The notes under the pieces are model-generated. The model did not search any database, was not told where the DNA came from, and was given only the letters and a program-made list of their open reading frames with translations. A DNA stretch of 64,000 nt from Pseudoduganella dura (lineage in GTDB: Bacteria > Pseudomonadota > Gammaproteobacteria > Burkholderiales > Burkholderiaceae_D), in contig NZ_WNWM01000002.1 of assembly GCF_009727155.1 (NCBI RefSeq), positions 3,534,001 to 3,598,000 of the forward strand, read 5' to 3'. Numbering within the stretch: position 1 is the first letter of the stretch; the number at the start of each line of letters is the position of its first letter. The translations under genes were made by a program, and so were the position numbers. This document shows positions 16,672 through 26,098 of this stretch, piece by piece.

Positions 16672-18903
16672 TCAGCCAGCCGTTACGACGTTCCGCTCGA
16701 TCGCCTCGCTGTGCACCAGGATCTTTTCGGCGTCGGCATGCAGCAGGCGTACCCGTCGCTGCACCACGGGCCAGCCGGGCCAGTCGGTGGAGCCGGCCGG
16801 CGCGATCGTTTCCGACCATGCCAGGTCCTCCGCCAGGCTGGGCAGGGGCGTCTTCACGCCGTGCTTCGCCAGCGCATTGGCCAGCGTGCGGCCCACCTGC
16901 ACGTGGCTGCCCGCCAGCATCCGGTTGACCTCGCGCGCCGGGATGTCCTTCACGTGGCGGCGCAGGATCGCGCGCAGCGCCGCCACGTGCGCCACCAGCA
17001 GGTAGTTCTGCACGATGAACAGGTTGATGTCTTCCACCGCGCGGCGCTTGCTGGCCGGTTCGTCGAGCATGCGCACCATCGCGGCGCTCAGCATCGCCAG
17101 CGCATCCATCAGCCCCTTGCGCTGGATGCGGTACGGGAAGTCGTTGCGGCTCTTGCCCTGCAACAGTTCGTAGGCCGCCTCCATGTAGCGGCCGTTCGCG
17201 GCCAGCACCTGCCGGATCAGCTTCGGCACGCTCTGGTACTCCCAGCTCGCCAGCACGAAGCTGAACACGGTGGCCACCGCCGCGCCGATGAACGTATCCA
17301 CCAGGCGCTCCGTGATCGCCTGGAAGCTGCCGCCGGCAGCGAGGTTCATCTGCAGCAGGATCATGATCGAGACCGCGATCGCCGTGTACCGGTAGCGCAG
17401 GTAGACGAACGTGGGCGTGGCGATCGTGGCCAGGATCAGGGCCGTCAGGATCACGGCCGGGTGGTTGAAGAACAGCAGGATCACGGCCGCGATCAGGCAG
17501 CCGATCACGGTGCCCACGATGCGGTCGCCGCGCCGCTGCTTCGTCATCGAGAAGCTGGGCCGCAGGATGATCACGATGGTGAGGATGATCCAGTAGCTGT
17601 GCGCCGAGTAGGGCAGCAGCGTGCCGATGGCCAGGCCCACGGCGATCGCCATCGCCACCCGCAGCGAGAAGCGGAATATCGGCGAATCCATCCGGAAGTG
17701 CGACAGCAGCACCTGCAGCTCGTACTTCTGCTGCGACAGAAAAGGCTGCATGTCGGCATCGAGCCAGAACGGCGTGCTGTCGTAGGCCTTCTGGCTGGCC
17801 CCGTGCAGTTCGCCGACCATGTTGACGATGGCGCGCACCTTGTTGCGCTGCGCGCGCAGCACGGCCAGCGCTTCCTGCGCCGGCTTGCCGGCCGCCACGC
17901 GGCGCTGCAGCTCGGCCAGCTCGGCATCGATCGCCGCCAGCTCCGGCTCGTAGCCGATGGCCTGGAACGACGCCCGCTTGCGCGTGACGGCGTAAGCCAC
18001 CGATTCGATGTCCCGCGCGCACTTGAACGCCAGGGCGCGCAGCGCTTCCAGCGCCGGCGAATCGGCCAGGTGCACGCGCAGCGCGCCGTAGTCGGTGTGC
18101 GTCGACAGGATCTGCTCGTACAGGTCCAGCATGCAGACGTGGATCTGCACCACGATCGCGTCCTTGCGGTTCTGGTGCGCGCGCAGGATCAGGTCGCGCG
18201 AGGCCTGCTGCTTGTCCGCCAGCAGCGCCTGGTGGCGCACCAGCTTGTTGAACTGTTCCGTCAGGTTGTAGCGCGTGTCGTAGAAGTCGGCCTTGATGTC
18301 GATGTAGGCCGCCAGCTCGAACAGGGCCTCGGCCAGCACCTGCTGCTTGATGCGGTGGCGCAGCAGCCATGAAATGCCCATCGCATAGGCGAGATAGGCG
18401 ATGCCGCCCAGCGTGAACAGGCCGGCGTGCGCCAGCGCCTGCAGCGGCGTCAGGTGGTGCTCCATCGACATCGTCATGATGAACAGCGTGGCGAGCTGCA
18501 GCGGCATCGACTTCTTGCCGTACACGATCATCATGCTGGCGCAGAACGACAGCAGCACCAGTACCAGGATCAGCAGCCAGAAGTACGGCACGCACAGGCT
18601 AACCACCAGCGTCACCAGGCTGCACAGCAGCACCGATGCCAGCATCTCGTTGAACTTGTGGCGCAACGGGCTGGGCATGTCCATCAGCGCCGTGCACAGC
18701 GCGCCGATGCCGACCGACATCGCGGTCGTCATGTCGGCGAAAGCGAGGGTCAGCCAGATGATGCCGATCAGGCCCGCGCCGAAGCGCAGGCCGAGGTGGA
18801 AGTAGTGGCTGTAGAAGAAGGTGCGCGGGTTCAGTGCATAGTGCAGAGGTTGGGACGTGGAGGCTTGGGACGTGGGGGCTTGGGAGATGGGAGCCTGGGA
18901 CAT
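16672..18903 (-). CDS. FUSC-family membrane protein (YccS-like)
   Basis: The 743-residue protein has two hydrophobic blocks of about five or six helices each (about residues 35-190 and 400-530), each followed by a long soluble helical domain. This is the duplicated FUSC/YccS architecture, related to the aromatic-acid exporter AaeB. It is an inner-membrane protein, possibly an efflux component; the substrate is unknown. Translation starts at ATG 18903, 13 bp after the stop of the M14 peptidase gene, so the two are linked. Unusually, the first 20 codons (SQAPISQAPTSQASTSQP) are encoded by a 15-bp tandem repeat that also contains the start codon, so the N-terminus could vary by slippage. Confidence 0.82.
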   Translation of the reverse strand: MSQAPISQAPTSQASTSQPLHYALNPRTFFYSHYFHLGLRFGAGLIGIIWLTLAFADMTTAMSVGIGALCTALMDMPSPLRHKFNEMLASVLLCSLVTLVVSLCVPYFWLLILVLVLLSFCASMMIVYGKKSMPLQLATLFIMTMSMEHHLTPLQALAHAGLFTLGGIAYLAYAMGISWLLRHRIKQQVLAEALFELAAYIDIKADFYDTRYNLTEQFNKLVRHQALLADKQQASRDLILRAHQNRKDAIVVQIHVCMLDLYEQILSTHTDYGALRVHLADSPALEALRALAFKCARDIESVAYAVTRKRASFQAIGYEPELAAIDAELAELQRRVAAGKPAQEALAVLRAQRNKVRAIVNMVGELHGASQKAYDSTPFWLDADMQPFLSQQKYELQVLLSHFRMDSPIFRFSLRVAMAIAVGLAIGTLLPYSAHSYWIILTIVIILRPSFSMTKQRRGDRIVGTVIGCLIAAVILLFFNHPAVILTALILATIATPTFVYLRYRYTAIAVSIMILLQMNLAAGGSFQAITERLVDTFIGAAVATVFSFVLASWEYQSVPKLIRQVLAANGRYMEAAYELLQGKSRNDFPYRIQRKGLMDALAMLSAAMVRMLDEPASKRRAVEDINLFIVQNYLLVAHVAALRAILRRHVKDIPAREVNRMLAGSHVQVGRTLANALAKHGVKTPLPSLAEDLAWSETIAPAGSTDWPGWPVVQRRVRLLHADAEKILVHSEAIERNVVTAG

Positions 18904-18909
18904 GGGACC
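18850..18909. repeat. 15-bp tandem repeat, four units
   Basis: Four consecutive 15-bp units follow the pattern TTGGGACGTGGRGGC and variants (18850, 18865, 18880, 18895). They encode the SQAP/SQAS repeats at the FUSC protein N-terminus, and the last unit contains the start codon. Confidence 0.85.
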
Positions 18910-18916
18910 CGTCCCC

Positions 18917-20613
18917 TTACAGCAGGCCCAGTATCGGATAGCGGCGCCATTCCGGCTCCGCATGGCGCGCGCAGTTGTGCAGGATGAAGTGCAGCACCGC
19001 TTCCTGGTCGGACAGCTTTTCCGGGTTGGCCGCCTTCCATGCGTCGAACTGTTCACGCAACTGCGGCTCTTCCTCGAGCAGTTGCACGGCCAGGTCTTCG
19101 AACACGTAGTCGGAGATCGCTTCCTTCTTTTCCAGCACCGAGTTGAAGAATCCCCAGCGGAAGAAGCTGTCGTGCGCCTGCGGCTCGAGCGTTTCGACGG
19201 CGTAGCGGGCGTTGTCCTGGTCCAGCGATACGATCCAGTCGCCGGGGTTCAGGGTGAAGGTGCCGGTGCGCTCCTCGACGTCGACGGTGTCGTGGAACAT
19301 GTGGCCTTCGTAGGCCGTGGCGCGGGTCGCCAGTTCGCCGATGCGATAATAGCGGGCCTCGACCTGCCGCTGCGTTTCCACGCGCGTCATCTCCATGCCG
19401 TTCCATTGCAGGCGCTCGACGACTTCGCGCCAGGCCTGCGGGATCACGTAGGCTTTCGGCACGCGCACCACGGCGTCGGGCAGGAAGCGGTTGTAGTACG
19501 GGATGTCCTTTTCGTACGGCCTGGTGCGGTCGTACGACAGCCGCGTGTAGTTGCCCAGCACGCTGGCGTGGCGCGCGCCTCGTAGCCCCTGAAGCGGAAC
19601 GTGGACGGTGTGTCGGACATTTTCCACGTCACGGTCCATTCGCGCTGCCGGCGCTGCGCCGCCTTCGCTTCGCGGCGCAGGCGCTGGATTTCCCCGGCAT
19701 GCCGCACGGTGAATTCGCGCGTCACGTCCAGCAGGGCGCGCATCGATTCATAGCGGTCCCTGAAGGGTTTCAGCATGTGCGTTTCCGGCATGAAGCCGAT
19801 GACGTTGTGCAGCGCCGTGAAGCCGGTCGAGAAGCGGGGCACTTCGAGGAATTCGGCGATGCCGTCGTCCGGCGTCTCCCGCACCGGGTTCACGTACGGG
19901 CAGGTGGGCCAGCCGCGCGCTTCCATCCCGCTGAAGATGTGCGGCAGCATCGTGTCGCGCAGGAACGGACCCAGGCCCGAACCCAGCTTGTCGGCCTGGG
20001 TGTGGATCAGCGTCATCGTATACGCGTAGTCGGCACCGTTCGAGGTGTGGGTGTCCACCATCACGTCCGGGTCCCATGCGGCGATCAGCTCGTTGAAGAA
20101 GCGCGCGTTCAGCGTGTCGCACTTGATGAAGTCGCGGTTCAGGTCCAGGTGGCGGCTGTTGCCGCGGAAACCGAACAGCTCGGGCCCTTCCTGGTTCGGG
20201 CGCGACGTGCCGGCGCGGTTCAGGGCACCATCCACGTTATAGACCGGCACGAACAGCAGTACGGTATTGCCCAGCGTGGCCAGCCTGGCGGGGTCGAAGC
20301 AGAAATCGCGCACGATCGCCATGCAGGCGTCGATGCCTTCCGGTTCGCCCGGGTGGATGCCGTTGTTGTTGAAGAAGACCGGCCGGCCGGCGCGCCGGAT
20401 TTCCTCGCGGTCGAACACGCCGTCCGCGCTCACCACGCCCACATGCAGCGGGATGCCGCCATCGGACACGCCGGCCTGCCCGAAGCGCAGTACGTTGGGG
20501 AAGCGGCGCGCGAGTTCTTCGTAGAACGCGATGCATTCGGTCCACAGCGTGGTCTGGTTCTGGTTGCCTTTTTCGTAAGGCGTGAGCATAGGGGCAAGCA
20601 ATTCGGGGGACAT
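18917..20613 (-). pseudogene. M14-family zinc carboxypeptidase gene with a frameshift
   Basis: The coding sequence is continuous in similarity but split between two frames. Frame one (from ATG 20613) carries the M14 active site: the zinc motif HPGEPE at about residue 103 in NNNGIHPGEPEG, the Arg region NSRHLDLNRDF, and the third zinc ligand in VDTHTSNG. It runs to GYEAR, after which frame two continues HASVLGNYTRLSYDRTRPYEKD to the stop at 18917. Removing one GC from the GCGCGCGC run at 19570-19579 would restore an intact protein of about 565 residues. The catalytic domain is complete before the shift; only the C-terminal 220 residues are lost. It may be a recent mutation, phase variation or a sequencing error. 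No signal peptide is seen, so the enzyme was probably cytoplasmic. Confidence 0.75.
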
Positions 20614-20778
20614 GATCTGGATCTCAGGAACATTGACGGGAACGGTGGCACCGGGTAGGCGGCCGAGCCGCGATTGTAGCATCGCAGCATTTGTGGCAAG
20701 GGCAATACAACGGCCGGGAAACGTGCGGACGGCGAGCCGGGAACCGTGCTATCAAGGCCGTATCGAGGAGGGAAGGCC

Positions 20779-21714
20779 ATGAAACGATGGATGATTTTCG
20801 CCGCCAAAATACTGTTCACCCTGGCGATTGCCAGCGCTGCCGCCGCGCAACAGCCGGTCACGGCGCCACGTTTTACATTGAATATCCCGGCAGGCACGCC
20901 GACGGCGCAGGCCGAGCACTCGGTGCAGTTCATCGGCACCGCCACGGTACTGCTGCGCTACGGCGGCCTGACCATCCTGACCGACCCGAACTTCCTGCAC
21001 AAGGGCGAGCACGTGCACCTGGGTTACGGCCTGACTTCCGAGCGGCAGACCGATCCGGCAATCGAATTCGATGCCCTGCCGCCCGTGGACTTCGTGCTGC
21101 TGTCGCACCTGCACGACGATCACTTCGACAAGCTGGTGCGCGAGAAGCTGAAGCGGTCGACGCCGATCATCACGACCGGGCCGGCGGCGGCCGAACTGCG
21201 CGAGCTGGGCTTCACGGCCGTGATCGGGCTCGGCACCTGGCAGGACGTGGAGGTAACGAAGGGCGACACCACGCTGCGCCTGACGGCCATGCCGGGCCGC
21301 CACGGGCCGGTGGCGGTGGCGGCCCTGCTGCCCCCGGTCATGGGGACCATGCTCGATTTCTCTTCCACACCGGGCCGGTACCGCATCTACATCAGTGGCG
21401 ACACGATGGTCTATGGCGACATCGAGGAAATCCCGCGTCGCTTCCCCGGTACCGACCTGGCACTGCTGCACCTGGGCGGTACCCGTATCCTCGGCATCGT
21501 GACGGTGACCATGGATGCGGCGGAGGGTGTCAGGATGCTCAAGCTGATCGCGCCGCGGCGCGCGATCCCGATCCATTACAACGATTACGACGTGTTCAAG
21601 TCGCCATTGCCGGATTTCGAGAAAGCGGTGCGGGAAGCCGGACTGGCGGAGAAAGTCACTTACCTGAAGCACGGCGAAACCTACCGGTTCGCGCCGGTGG
21701 CGCCGGCGCGCTGA
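20779..21714 (+). CDS. exported metallo-beta-lactamase-fold hydrolase
   Basis: The 311-residue protein has a signal peptide (about 1-23, ending AAAQQ) and a UlaG/NAPE-PLD-like MBL fold. The metal motif SHLHDDH gives His110, His112, Asp114 and His115. GRHG at about residue 173, SGDT at about 210 and a C-terminal His in PIHYND complete the site. It is probably a periplasmic hydrolase of unknown substrate. The ATG at 20779 follows GAGGAGGGAAGG. A shorter, degenerate copy of the gene follows directly (21810), evidently by duplication. Confidence 0.82.
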   Translation: MKRWMIFAAKILFTLAIASAAAAQQPVTAPRFTLNIPAGTPTAQAEHSVQFIGTATVLLRYGGLTILTDPNFLHKGEHVHLGYGLTSERQTDPAIEFDALPPVDFVLLSHLHDDHFDKLVREKLKRSTPIITTGPAAAELRELGFTAVIGLGTWQDVEVTKGDTTLRLTAMPGRHGPVAVAALLPPVMGTMLDFSSTPGRYRIYISGDTMVYGDIEEIPRRFPGTDLALLHLGGTRILGIVTVTMDAAEGVRMLKLIAPRRAIPIHYNDYDVFKSPLPDFEKAVREAGLAEKVTYLKHGETYRFAPVAPAR

Positions 21715-21809
21715 CGGCGCGGGCAATGTTGCCCGCTCTCGATCTTTGCGGCAGTTCATCTTCGCTTGCCGCTGCGCATGGTATCTGTGGAGCTTTCCAG
21801 GAGGCTCCG

Positions 21810-22523
21810 ATGAAGATGCCGTTCGCGTTCATTTCGCTGCTCATGCCGCTATCGTTGTCCGCCACGCTGGCGCCGGCATGCGCCAGTGCCGCCGACGTGC
21901 CCCGCTACCGGATCACGATTCCATCCGGCGCGGCACGCCAGGATCCCGGCGGCATGGTGCAGTTTTTCGGCACGGCCACCGCGCTGCTGCGCGTGCGCGG
22001 GCTGTCCATCCTGATCGATCCGGGCGCCGACGGCGGCCCGCTGCCGCCGGACATCGCCGGGGCGGACCTGGTGCTGCTGTCGAATCCCGACTGGGGCGGC
22101 GTGGCGGGAGCGGGGTGGGGCGGCCGGCCCGTGGTGACGATGAGCGGCAACGCGGAACGCCTGCGCGGCCAGGGCATCCATAGCGTCTATCCGCTCGATA
22201 CATGGGATGGCATGACGATCCGCAAAGGCGATACGCGGCTGCGCGTCACGTCGATGCCCGATCCGCGCGGCATGCGCCCGGCGATGCTGGCGGCCATGCT
22301 GGATTTCGGGCCGGCGTGCCGGGTGCTCGTCAACCACGGCGAGCTGTCGGCATTCGAGATCGGGTTGATTCCGGAGCGCTTTCCCGGCGCCCGGCTGGCA
22401 TTGCTGCGCCAGGGCGGCGCGCCGCTGCTGCTGGCGATGGCGAAGGACGGCCGCGGGCCGGTGCCGGCTCACCCTGTCGCGCGCGGCGAGCCGTACCGCT
22501 TCGGCTCGCCGTCCTGCCAGTAA
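21810..22523 (+). CDS. degenerate paralogue of the MBL-fold hydrolase, catalytic motif lost
   Basis: The 237-residue exported protein (signal peptide about 1-28) aligns with its upstream neighbour along its length: VQFIGTATVLLRYGGLTILTDP becomes VQFFGTATALLRVRGLSILIDP, and both end in GE-YRF. The SHLHDDHFDKL metal motif is replaced by SNPDWGGVAGA, the internal HG and SGDT ligands are gone, and about 70 residues are deleted. It cannot bind the usual metals. The frame is intact, with a strong CAGGAGG ribosome site and normal codon use, so it may be a retained pseudoenzyme. It ends four bases before the convergent reductase gene. Confidence 0.75.
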   Translation: MKMPFAFISLLMPLSLSATLAPACASAADVPRYRITIPSGAARQDPGGMVQFFGTATALLRVRGLSILIDPGADGGPLPPDIAGADLVLLSNPDWGGVAGAGWGGRPVVTMSGNAERLRGQGIHSVYPLDTWDGMTIRKGDTRLRVTSMPDPRGMRPAMLAAMLDFGPACRVLVNHGELSAFEIGLIPERFPGARLALLRQGGAPLLLAMAKDGRGPVPAHPVARGEPYRFGSPSCQ

Positions 22524-22526
22524 GGC

Positions 22527-23084
22527 TTATTTTTTCGCGTTCGCTTCGACCCACTTCTCGAATGCGGCAACGAACTTGCCGATCAGTTCCTTCGTCTGTT
22601 CGTTGTTGATGCTGCCATCCTCGGCCAGGTAGTTGGGCGAACCGCCGATATAGAGTTCCGGCGCCGGCATCACCGGCACGTTCAGGAATACCACGGCCTG
22701 GCGGGTGTTGTGGTTGGCGCCGAAGCCGCCTTGGGCGCCCGGCGATTGCGACACCACGGCGGCCGGCTTGCCGTCCCACACGCTCTGGCCCCAGGGGCGC
22801 GAACCGACGTCGATCGCGTTCTTCAGCGCGCCGGAAATCGTGCGGTTGTACTCCGGCGTGAAGAACAGCACGGCGTCGGCGCCTTTGAGCTTGTCGCGGA
22901 ACGCGGTCCACGCCTGCGGCGGCGCGTTGGCATCGTCCAGGTCCTGGTTGTACAGCGGCAGGTCCAGCTCCACCAGTTCCGCTTCCAGCGACGGCGGCAG
23001 CAATCTGGCGACCGCCTGGGCGTATTTGCGGGTCAACGATTCCTTGCGCAGGCTGCCGACGAGGACAGCGACTTTCTTTGCCAT
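22527..23084 (-). CDS. NADPH-dependent FMN reductase (chromate/quinone reductase family)
   Basis: The 185-residue flavodoxin-like protein has the FMN phosphate loop GSLRKESLTRK at residues 10-20 and the family segment FFTPEYNRTISGALKNAID near residue 80. It also has GAQGGFGANHN for the isoalloxazine ring. It is a cytoplasmic reductase of quinones, azo dyes or metals using NAD(P)H, like ChrR/YieF. The ATG at 23084 follows AGGAG with seven bases spacing, and the upstream extension is rejected. It is transcribed alone. Confidence 0.85.
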   Translation of the reverse strand: MAKKVAVLVGSLRKESLTRKYAQAVARLLPPSLEAELVELDLPLYNQDLDDANAPPQAWTAFRDKLKGADAVLFFTPEYNRTISGALKNAIDVGSRPWGQSVWDGKPAAVVSQSPGAQGGFGANHNTRQAVVFLNVPVMPAPELYIGGSPNYLAEDGSINNEQTKELIGKFVAAFEKWVEANAKK

Positions 23085-23225
23085 GCTTTTCTCCTGAGAG
23101 TTGCGTGTAAAAAATACAATGTACCTCAAGCCGGCAGTGCATGCACGAATGCGCGGCCCGATCGGCTTGTCCGGCGCCCCATGGCAGGCGCGCGGTTCTG
23201 CCGGAAGAGGGAGTGCGCCATAAAA

Positions 23226-23252
23226 AAAGCCACGCCCTTGCGGTGCGTGGCT
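23226..23252 (-). terminator. rho-independent terminator
   Basis: A stem AGCCACGC / GCGTGGCT is preceded by seven A on the plus strand, giving a T run on the minus strand. It ends the S46 peptidase gene. Confidence 0.8.
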
Positions 23253-23271
23253 TCGGTGAAGGCGCGATCGC

Positions 23272-25428
23272 TTACAGGGCGTCCATCTCCTTGAGCAGGT
23301 TGTCGGCCTTGTCCACATGCTTCATGTTCCACAGCATGTAGCGCAGGTCGACCTGGATGTCGCGCGTGTTGGCCTTGTTGAAATCCCAGTCCGAGATGAT
23401 CGAATCCAGCGTACCGTCAAATGCCAGGCCGACCAGCTCGCCCTTCGCATTCAGCGCGGCGGAGCCGGAGTTACCGCCCGTGATGTCCAGCGTGGCCAGG
23501 AAGTTCACCGGCACCGTCTTCAGCTTCGGATCGACGTACTTGCCGAAGTCCTTGGCCTTGATCGCGTCCAGCTGCGCTTTCGGCGCGTCGAATTCGCCCG
23601 TGCCGGTGTGCTTCGCCAGCACGCCCTTGACGGTGGTGAACGCGGTCCACGTGGTGCCGTCGGCGCCGTGGGCGCGGCCGGCGATGTTGCCGTAGGTAAC
23701 ACGCAGCGTGCTGTTCGCATCCGGGTAGACGGCCTGGCCTTTCGACTTCATGTAGGCGATCTTGGCCTTCATGTAGCTGCCGTAAGCCTGCTGCAGCTTG
23801 CCGGCCAGTTCTTCGTCGGCGGCTTCTTCCTTCATGTCGGTATCGTACAGCGCCACGGCGGCCTTGATGAAGGCATCGTTGCTGGCCTGGAAGTCGGCCG
23901 GCTTCTTGCCGAGCCAGGTGTCGCGCTCGGCGGCATCGTTCAGCTTCGTGCCGGCGTACAGCTTGTCGAGCGCCGCGGACAGTTCCGCGTCGCTCATGCC
24001 GGCACGGATGCCCAGTGCCGCGTTGAACGCCGGCTTCTGCTCGGCGGCCGGTTGTGCCAGGTAGTTCTTCAGGTGGTGCAGGGCGATCGCCTTGTCCACC
24101 TTCGGATCGAACGTGCGCACCAGCGACGTCACGCCGGACTTGATGCGCGGCACGTCGCGCACCTGGTAGCCGGACTTGCGGCCGGCATCGGCCTTTTGCG
24201 TTTCATTGGCCAGGCGATACATCGTGCGCGCCGTCGTCAGCAGGCGCGGCTGCGAATAGCTGTAGTTGAAGTCGCGCTTGGCACCGGCATCGCGCTCGGC
24301 GATCAGGTGCTCGACCTTGGCGATGTCGTCGGCATATTCGGCCTTGCGCTTCGCATCGGCATTGATCCAGGTTTTCAGCTGTTCATGCTCGGCCGTCTTG
24401 CGCTGCAGGAAGTCGCTGTTGGCATAGGAATCGATCATGCCCTGGCGGTTCTTGTAGTAGTTGTTGATGCCCGCGACCTGGCCCGCGTATTTCAGCGACA
24501 GGTCCTTGTTGTCCTTGGTCTCGCGATCGATGATCGCCAGCGTTTCGGCGGAGGCCTTGACGAACGACGGGTAGGAATGATCGAACGTGAATTGCACTTC
24601 CGATGGCAGGCGGTGGCGGTTGGTGCGGCCCGGGTAGCCCATCACCATCACGAAATCGCCTTCCTTCACGCCTTCCGTGGCCAGCTTGAGCACGTGCTTC
24701 GGCACGTAAGGCACGTTGTCCTTGCTGTAGTCGGCGGCCTTGCCATCCTTGCTGACATAGGCGCGGTAGAAGCCGTAGTCGCCGGTGTGGCGCGGCCACA
24801 TCCAGTTGTCGGTATCGCCGCCGAACTTGCCCACGCCGGCCGGCGGCGCGTGCACCAGGCGCACGTCGCGGATTTCCAGCTGCTTGATCTGGTAGAACTC
24901 CAGGCCGCCGTAGAACGACGACACGGTGCAGCGATGGCCGGGATCCTGCTCGCAGGCCGCCACCAGCGTTTTCTGGTTTTGCTCGATCGCGTCGCTGCGG
25001 GCCTTGCCGGACAGCTTGGCCACTTCCGGCGTGACGATCCGGTCGGTCACGTTCAGCACTTCCTTGGTCACGAACACGCGCGTGCCGGGCGCTGCCGGCA
25101 GTTCCTCGGCCAGCGAATGGGCCACGAAGCCGTTGGCGAGCAGGTCGCGTTCCGGCGTGGAGTTCTGCGCCACACTGTTGTACACGCAATGGTGGTTGGT
25201 CACCACCAGGCCCTGCGGCGACACGAACGACGCGGAGCAGCCGCCCAGGCTGACGATGGCGCCGCCGGGGAATTCGGTCAGGCGCGTCAGGCTGTTCGGG
25301 TCGAGCTTCAGGCCGGCGGCCTTCAACTGCTTGGCGATCTGCGGCAATTGCTGTGGCATCCACATGCCCTCATCCGCCCAGGCGGAGGTGGCGCTCATGA
25401 TGGCGAGCGCGAGAAGTGTTTTTTTCAT
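23272..25428 (-). CDS. exported S46-family dipeptidyl-peptidase (DPP7/DPP11 type)
   Basis: The 718-residue protein has a signal peptide (about 1-18, ending AWA). The chymotrypsin-like double beta-barrel is interrupted by the helical domain of the S46 family. The catalytic His lies in VVTNHHCVYNSVAQ (about 73) and the Ser in GGNSGSAALN (about 640); the family Asp is probably in FGGDTDNWMWPRHTGDY. These enzymes remove dipeptides from peptide N-termini in the periplasm. The start MKKTLL at 25428 gives a normal signal peptide, whereas the longer reading does not. Preference for hydrophobic or acidic P1 residues cannot be told by eye. It complements the S9 peptidase earlier in the window. Confidence 0.88.
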   Translation of the reverse strand: MKKTLLALAIMSATSAWADEGMWMPQQLPQIAKQLKAAGLKLDPNSLTRLTEFPGGAIVSLGGCSASFVSPQGLVVTNHHCVYNSVAQNSTPERDLLANGFVAHSLAEELPAAPGTRVFVTKEVLNVTDRIVTPEVAKLSGKARSDAIEQNQKTLVAACEQDPGHRCTVSSFYGGLEFYQIKQLEIRDVRLVHAPPAGVGKFGGDTDNWMWPRHTGDYGFYRAYVSKDGKAADYSKDNVPYVPKHVLKLATEGVKEGDFVMVMGYPGRTNRHRLPSEVQFTFDHSYPSFVKASAETLAIIDRETKDNKDLSLKYAGQVAGINNYYKNRQGMIDSYANSDFLQRKTAEHEQLKTWINADAKRKAEYADDIAKVEHLIAERDAGAKRDFNYSYSQPRLLTTARTMYRLANETQKADAGRKSGYQVRDVPRIKSGVTSLVRTFDPKVDKAIALHHLKNYLAQPAAEQKPAFNAALGIRAGMSDAELSAALDKLYAGTKLNDAAERDTWLGKKPADFQASNDAFIKAAVALYDTDMKEEAADEELAGKLQQAYGSYMKAKIAYMKSKGQAVYPDANSTLRVTYGNIAGRAHGADGTTWTAFTTVKGVLAKHTGTGEFDAPKAQLDAIKAKDFGKYVDPKLKTVPVNFLATLDITGGNSGSAALNAKGELVGLAFDGTLDSIISDWDFNKANTRDIQVDLRYMLWNMKHVDKADNLLKEMDAL

Positions 25429-25565
25429 GCGTGTTTTTCGTATGGGTTGATACGTCCTGGATCGCTGCCGGTCTGCAGCAGCGTGCAAGTATCCGGAACG
25501 CACCCATATTCGTCAATCGGGAAATTGCGTGCAAAAACCACACGAAATTTGGTGAACGGGCAATA

Positions 25566-25592
25566 AAAAAGCCGGCCCGCAGGCCGGCTTCA
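25566..25592. terminator. rho-independent terminator
   Basis: A stem AGCCGGCC / GGCCGGCT with loop CGCA follows an A6 run, so it acts on the minus strand behind the GlsB-like gene. It has the same GCCGGC stem as the terminators at 9867, 10368 and 11057. Confidence 0.75.
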
Positions 25593-25608
25593 TGCTGCGC
25601 ATGCCTGG

Positions 25609-25878
25609 TTAGCGTGCTCGTCCGCGGAAGACGAGGTTCACGATTGCCAGCAGGATGACGGCGCCCAGGAACGACACCAACAGCGAGAGTGGACTGAAAT
25701 CGTCGGCATTGATGGTGCCCGTGCCGAACAGGGGCGAGAGCAGCCAGCCGCCGAGCAGTGCGCCGACGATACCAACCACAATATTGAGGAACAGCCCTTG
25801 CTGGGCGTCCGTTTTCATTACAAGGCTGGCGAGCCAGCCGATGATGCCACCGATAACGATCCAGATGATGAAGTTCAT
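25609..25878 (-). CDS. GlsB/YeaQ/YmgE-family stress membrane protein
   Basis: The 89-residue protein has three hydrophobic segments with glycine-rich faces (IIWIVIGGIIGWLASLVM, NIVVGIVGALLGGWLL and a C-terminal SFLGAVILLAIVNLVF). This is typical of the transglycosylase-associated/YeaQ family of inner-membrane general-stress proteins. The ATG at 25878 has AGGGGAACG upstream. It lies divergently from a glycine-zipper stress protein, so the 220-bp gap between them probably holds stress promoters for both. Confidence 0.85.
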   Translation of the reverse strand: MNFIIWIVIGGIIGWLASLVMKTDAQQGLFLNIVVGIVGALLGGWLLSPLFGTGTINADDFSPLSLLVSFLGAVILLAIVNLVFRGRAR

Positions 25879-26098
25879 GCTCGTTCCCCTATTTATAACG
25901 TTGAGAAAAGAGACGGGGCCGTTTCAGCCCTGCCGTTAGAAAAGTGTAGGGGTGCACACGTGCGCGGTCCGTGCGCCAGCGAACGCTCCGATCCCGATTG
26001 CTTCCATGCGCGTTCTTGGTGCGGAAACGTACAGATGGCGCACCTTTGTGGGCTTATTGTGGCTGTGTCGATTCGACCTAATTGAAAGGATTACAGCC

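Noticed and set aside
16506..16672. upstream extension of the YkgJ-like protein
   Set aside because: The added residues are Pro/Ala-rich, cross a palindromic repeat, and put the Cys cluster away from the N-terminus, unlike the family.
19444..20682. programmed frameshift in the M14 gene
   Set aside because: There is no slippery heptamer or downstream stimulatory structure that I can see; simple GC-unit expansion explains it better.
23317..25566. 749-residue plus-strand frame opposite the S46 peptidase
   Set aside because: The S46 peptidase has a signal peptide, catalytic motifs and terminator on the other strand; this frame has none.
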